From a virus: 31,566 bases of DNA. Shown piece by piece: positions 28,897 to 31,566 of this stretch (the stretch's first letter is position 1; each line of letters begins with the position of its first letter). Both the position numbers and the translations under genes were made by a program. The notes below the pieces were generated by a model. That model was given only the letters and a program-made list of their open reading frames with translations. It had not been told where the DNA came from and made no database searches. The stretch lies in IMG/VR virus record IMGVR_UViG_3300001472_000085, positions 1 to 31,566 of that record. One strand, 5' to 3'.

Positions 28897-29361
28897 ATGG
28901 CCAAGAAAATTCTAGGATTAAAGGATTTTATTGCTGTTGATAACACCATGACTGGTGATAAACAGATAGTAAAAAATTCAAAGAAAAGAAAGAACGAAGA
29001 GGTAGAAGATACCAACGAAGTTCTTGACATTGCCCAGAGACGTGCGCGTGGTCGAATGATGAAGCGCATGAAGTCTAAAATAGCTATGGGTAAAAGACGT
29101 GCTTCACGTAAAGTAGCATCTATTGACAAACTAAAAGTTCGTGCTAGAAGACAAGCACGAAACATGATGGTCAAAAAAATTACTAAAGATATTCCTAAAG
29201 CTGACCTCTCAATGGCCAGAAAGAAGGAAATCGAAAAGAGATTGGAAAAACCTGCCTTTAAGAATCGTATAGATAGAATTGCACGTAAATCATTACCCAA
29301 GGTAAGACGTGCAGAGATCGAGAAAAAACGAGGAAGTAAGAATAAGGAAGGTAATAAGTAA
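28897..29361 (+). CDS. very basic protein, probable internal or prohead-core protein
   Basis: 154 residues from the ATG at 28897 (an upstream extension lies in the previous gene). Rich in Lys/Arg with long helices (RRARGRMMKRMKSKIAMGK and similar), like DNA-condensing or prohead-core proteins. The start MAKKILGLKDFIAVDN has the spacing of the capsid-targeting peptides but no Glu, so that reading is weaker. One-base overlap with the next gene. Located in the late block. Confidence 0.6.
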   Translation: MAKKILGLKDFIAVDNTMTGDKQIVKNSKKRKNEEVEDTNEVLDIAQRRARGRMMKRMKSKIAMGKRRASRKVASIDKLKVRARRQARNMMVKKITKDIPKADLSMARKKEIEKRLEKPAFKNRIDRIARKSLPKVRRAEIEKKRGSKNKEGNK

Positions 29362-31175
29362 TGCCAATTAAGAATTTTTCTCAATATCTAGTTGAAGAAG
29401 AACGATCGGTATTTTTTACGTTTGGGAGAATGAATCCTCCTACTATTGGTCATGGGAAAGTCATGGACACTCTTGCCGCAAAGTCTGGTAAGAATGACTA
29501 TAAAGTATATGTGTCTCAATCACAAAACTCCAAGAAAGACCCACTCTCTTATGGAGACAAGGTAAAACATATTCGAAAGATGTTCCCAAAACACGGTAGG
29601 AACATCATGATTGACAAGAAAGTTAAGACAGCATTTGATGCGGTTGTATCTCTTTATGATCAAGGTTATAAGAGTGTAACTATGATTGTTGGTGCTGATA
29701 GAGTTCGTGAGTTTGATGTACTCCTAAAGAAATACAACGGAGTCAAAGCTCGACACGGATTCTACAACTTTAAGAATATTAACATTGTTTCTGCTGGTGC
29801 AAGAGACCCTGACGCTGAAGGTGTCGAGGGTATGTCCGCATCTAAACAAAGAGAGAACGCCAAAAAGAATGACTTTGTCTCATTCTCTCAAGGTGTTTCT
29901 AAGTCTATGTCTAATTCGGACGCACGTAAGTTATTCAACGATGTTCGTTCGGGTATGGGACTAAAAGAAACTACCGAATTCAGAAATCATGTGTCACTTA
30001 CTCCTCTTTCAGAAGAAAGAGAAGCGTTTGTACGTGGAGAATTATTCTCCGTTGGCGATATGGTTGTCATCAAAGAATCTGAAGAAATTGGTAAGGTTAT
30101 TCAATTAGGCGCTAACTTTGTTATAGTCGAGTCTAACGGTAAGGAATACCGAAAGTGGTTGAATTCGATTGAAAAACTGGATGAAGCTTGTTGGAAAGGT
30201 TACAAACAAGTTGGAATGAAGAAGAAAGGTGCTAAGATGGTACCTGACTGCGTACCAGAAGAGTCTGGTGCTGGTGAAGAAGGAACTGATAAGTTAGTTA
30301 AAAAGTATAAGAAAGATACGCCTATGCAAGAAAAGAAACGAAAGGTTTCTGAGGGATTATCTATTAGGAGTATGATGGAAGAAGTTTCTCAAAAAGAGTT
30401 AAATGACTTAGAGAAATTTGCTGACAGACTACTAAATAAGTTTGATGTTGATATAGAATTCACTCGTCACTTTGCTGACCGAATGAATGATAAAAGAAAC
30501 AAACCATCCATTACCATCGCTGAACTACAGCGTCTGTTTAAGAAGATGGCGATGAACAAAGGTAAAAAGATAAAGAAACATGGTAACAGAGAAGCAATCC
30601 TAAAGGATATGCAGTCTGACCTAAATTTACCTGTCGTTGTTAACTGGAAGAATGGTGAGTTTGAAGTTGTAAATAAAACGATTATGAGAAAGAAGGCATT
30701 CAAATCTCCTGATCCACAAATTAAATACGAAGCACAAGACCCAGATATTAAGGATCGTGAAGGTACACAACCAGCACGATACCATAAAGGATTGAAGAAG
30801 TCTACAAAGGCTAAGAGAGACGCCCATTTTAAGAAGCATGGTAAGAAAGCGGACGATGATTCATCTGCATACAAACCAGCTCCGGGCGACAAATCTGCCG
30901 AAACTAAACCTTCAAAGTACACTAAGGCTTTCAGAGATATGTACAATGAAGAACATAGTATGGAAAATGTTAATGAATCTTCTTTTGAAGACAAGTCAAA
31001 GAAGAGTGGAATATCAGTTGCGACACTTAAGAAGGTATATCGACGAGGTGTTGCTGCATGGAAAACTGGCCATAGGCCTGGCACGACTCCGGAACAATGG
31101 GGTCATGCAAGAGTGAATGCATTTATAGTAAAGAAGAAGAAAGGTGGTTTAAATCACGATAAAGATTTGGCCTAA
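29361..31175 (+). CDS. HxGH-type nucleotidyltransferase fused to modular structural domains, capsid-targeting-type N-terminus
   Basis: A 604-residue multidomain protein. Residues 6-12 (FSQYLVE) match the capsid-targeting pattern. A cytidylyltransferase-like domain (about 17-170) has GRMNPPTIGH with the T-x-G-H site at 28-31 (Gly30, His31) and IVGADR near 112. Then a KOW-like beta region (VGDMVVIKESEEIGKVIQLG), the marine-phage element CWKGYKQVGMKKKGAKMVPDC, a basic middle, and the C-terminal ISVATLKKVYRRGVAAWKTG (about 560), known in marine phages as DUF5872-like. The enzyme half could act on nucleotides or NAD; the fusion with virion-type modules suggests a packaged enzyme. Part is disordered. 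Confidence 0.7.
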   Translation: MPIKNFSQYLVEEERSVFFTFGRMNPPTIGHGKVMDTLAAKSGKNDYKVYVSQSQNSKKDPLSYGDKVKHIRKMFPKHGRNIMIDKKVKTAFDAVVSLYDQGYKSVTMIVGADRVREFDVLLKKYNGVKARHGFYNFKNINIVSAGARDPDAEGVEGMSASKQRENAKKNDFVSFSQGVSKSMSNSDARKLFNDVRSGMGLKETTEFRNHVSLTPLSEEREAFVRGELFSVGDMVVIKESEEIGKVIQLGANFVIVESNGKEYRKWLNSIEKLDEACWKGYKQVGMKKKGAKMVPDCVPEESGAGEEGTDKLVKKYKKDTPMQEKKRKVSEGLSIRSMMEEVSQKELNDLEKFADRLLNKFDVDIEFTRHFADRMNDKRNKPSITIAELQRLFKKMAMNKGKKIKKHGNREAILKDMQSDLNLPVVVNWKNGEFEVVNKTIMRKKAFKSPDPQIKYEAQDPDIKDREGTQPARYHKGLKKSTKAKRDAHFKKHGKKADDDSSAYKPAPGDKSAETKPSKYTKAFRDMYNEEHSMENVNESSFEDKSKKSGISVATLKKVYRRGVAAWKTGHRPGTTPEQWGHARVNAFIVKKKKGGLNHDKDLA

Positions 31176-31207
31176 CATTACTTTAAAAATTTAACGGAGA
31201 TAACAAG

Positions 31208-31566
31208 ATGGCTTTTAAGCTACAGCCTGGATTAATACTGGGGGGGAACTTAACACTTTCTCCTACGGGAACTCCATTCATAAAAGATGCTAATTGGTCT
31301 AAAGCATCCACTAAACCTATTTTGGTTGGTGTTGCAACTAACACAGCATTTGCCTCAACCAGTAAGTATAATGCTGATGGTTCTACTGTTACAGGTGGAA
31401 CAACTATTGGTGGTGGTGTGAGTTCCACTACTAGATGGTCATCACCATTAGCGATTGGTGTTGCAACTAATACCGCATTCGCTTCAACTAGTAAGTATAA
31501 TGCTGACGGTTCTACCGTAACAGGTGGAGCTACTATTGGTGGTGGAACATCAACAACGACTCGTTG
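31208..31566 (+). CDS. repetitive structural protein (tail or head fibre-like), 3' truncated by window edge
   Basis: ATG at 31208 preceded by ACGGAG at good spacing. The first about 40 residues are unique (LQPGLILGGNLTLSPTGTPF), then a 43-residue repeat starts at 31328 (GVATNTAFASTSKYNADGST...). Gly/Thr/Ser-rich beta structure is typical of phage fibre or baseplate-decorating proteins. The gene runs past the window end. Confidence 0.65.
   Translation, partial: MAFKLQPGLILGGNLTLSPTGTPFIKDANWSKASTKPILVGVATNTAFASTSKYNADGSTVTGGTTIGGGVSSTTRWSSPLAIGVATNTAFASTSKYNADGSTVTGGATIGGGTSTTTR
31328..31566 (+). repeat. in-frame 129-bp tandem repeat
   Basis: Unit 31328-31456 is followed by a second copy from 31457, incomplete at the window edge. 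The 129-bp period equals 43 codons. The copies differ mostly at third codon positions, a sign of selection on the protein. Confidence 0.8.

Noticed and set aside
28851-29384. A 177-residue open frame on the - strand
   Set aside because: Mirror of the Lys/Arg-rich gene at 28897; its Leu/Phe/Ser-rich composition is the expected complement of AAR/AGA codons.
30467-31084. A 205-residue open frame on the - strand
   Set aside because: It is antisense to the multidomain protein at 29361, has no ribosome site or recognisable domain, and all supported genes are on the + strand.

Overview
This is a piece of an AT-rich T4-like myovirus genome, very probably from a marine phage of a Gram-negative host. 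The evidence is a T4-type replication and recombination core in T4 gene order (gp43 polymerase, then UvsX, then the gp41 helicase), exact T4 late-promoter boxes (TATAAATA), capsid-targeting N-termini like those of T4 internal proteins, and many small proteins that I recognise from marine T4-like phages. Every gene is on the + strand, and many neighbours overlap by ATGA or TAATG. No stretch longer than 300 bases lacks a gene. I found no tRNA, CRISPR array or insertion sequence.

Layout. (1) 1-9573, replication: gp43 (5' end cut by the window), a small PD-(D/E)XK nuclease, a primase-like protein, two nucleotide-sugar enzymes, UvsX, the gp41 helicase and a Dam-type methyltransferase. Strong sigma-70-type promoters (TTGACA, 17 bp, TATAAT) separate these units. 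(2) 9639-13961, accessory: a DUF932 protein, membrane proteins, a nucleotide diphosphohydrolase-like protein, two Fe(II) dioxygenases, a ribbon-helix-helix protein and a MazG-like small protein. (3) 13978-20620, the highlight: a late-promoter unit with two tandem holin-like membrane proteins, CsgF, the CsgG curli pore, two curlin-repeat proteins flanking a FecR-domain protein, a small membrane protein, and a CHASE2 adenylate/guanylate cyclase. (4) 20632-25586: a membrane-anchored SAP-like protein, a zeta-like P-loop kinase, a class 3 lipase, two zinc-metallopeptidase-like proteins and many small conserved proteins. (5) 25583-31566: a Cas4/RecB-like exonuclease, then a late-promoter block of probable capsid-internal proteins (a PD-(D/E)XK-like protein, a ligase-like nucleotidyltransferase, a very basic protein and an HxGH nucleotidyltransferase fusion), and the start of a repetitive structural protein that runs off the window.

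How it fits together. The early sigma-70 units replicate and modify DNA. The polymerase, Dam and the small nuclease share a C-terminal tail that resembles the clamp-binding peptide of T4 gp43, which suggests all three dock on the sliding clamp. The curli/FecR/cyclase unit has late-promoter signals, so it probably acts at assembly, lysis or on the surface of the dying cell rather than in early takeover. Four proteins carry a T4-type capsid-targeting N-terminus with Glu at the same place relative to the aromatic residues, and may be packaged and injected with the genome. Functional statements rest on motif recognition by eye; no database search was possible.
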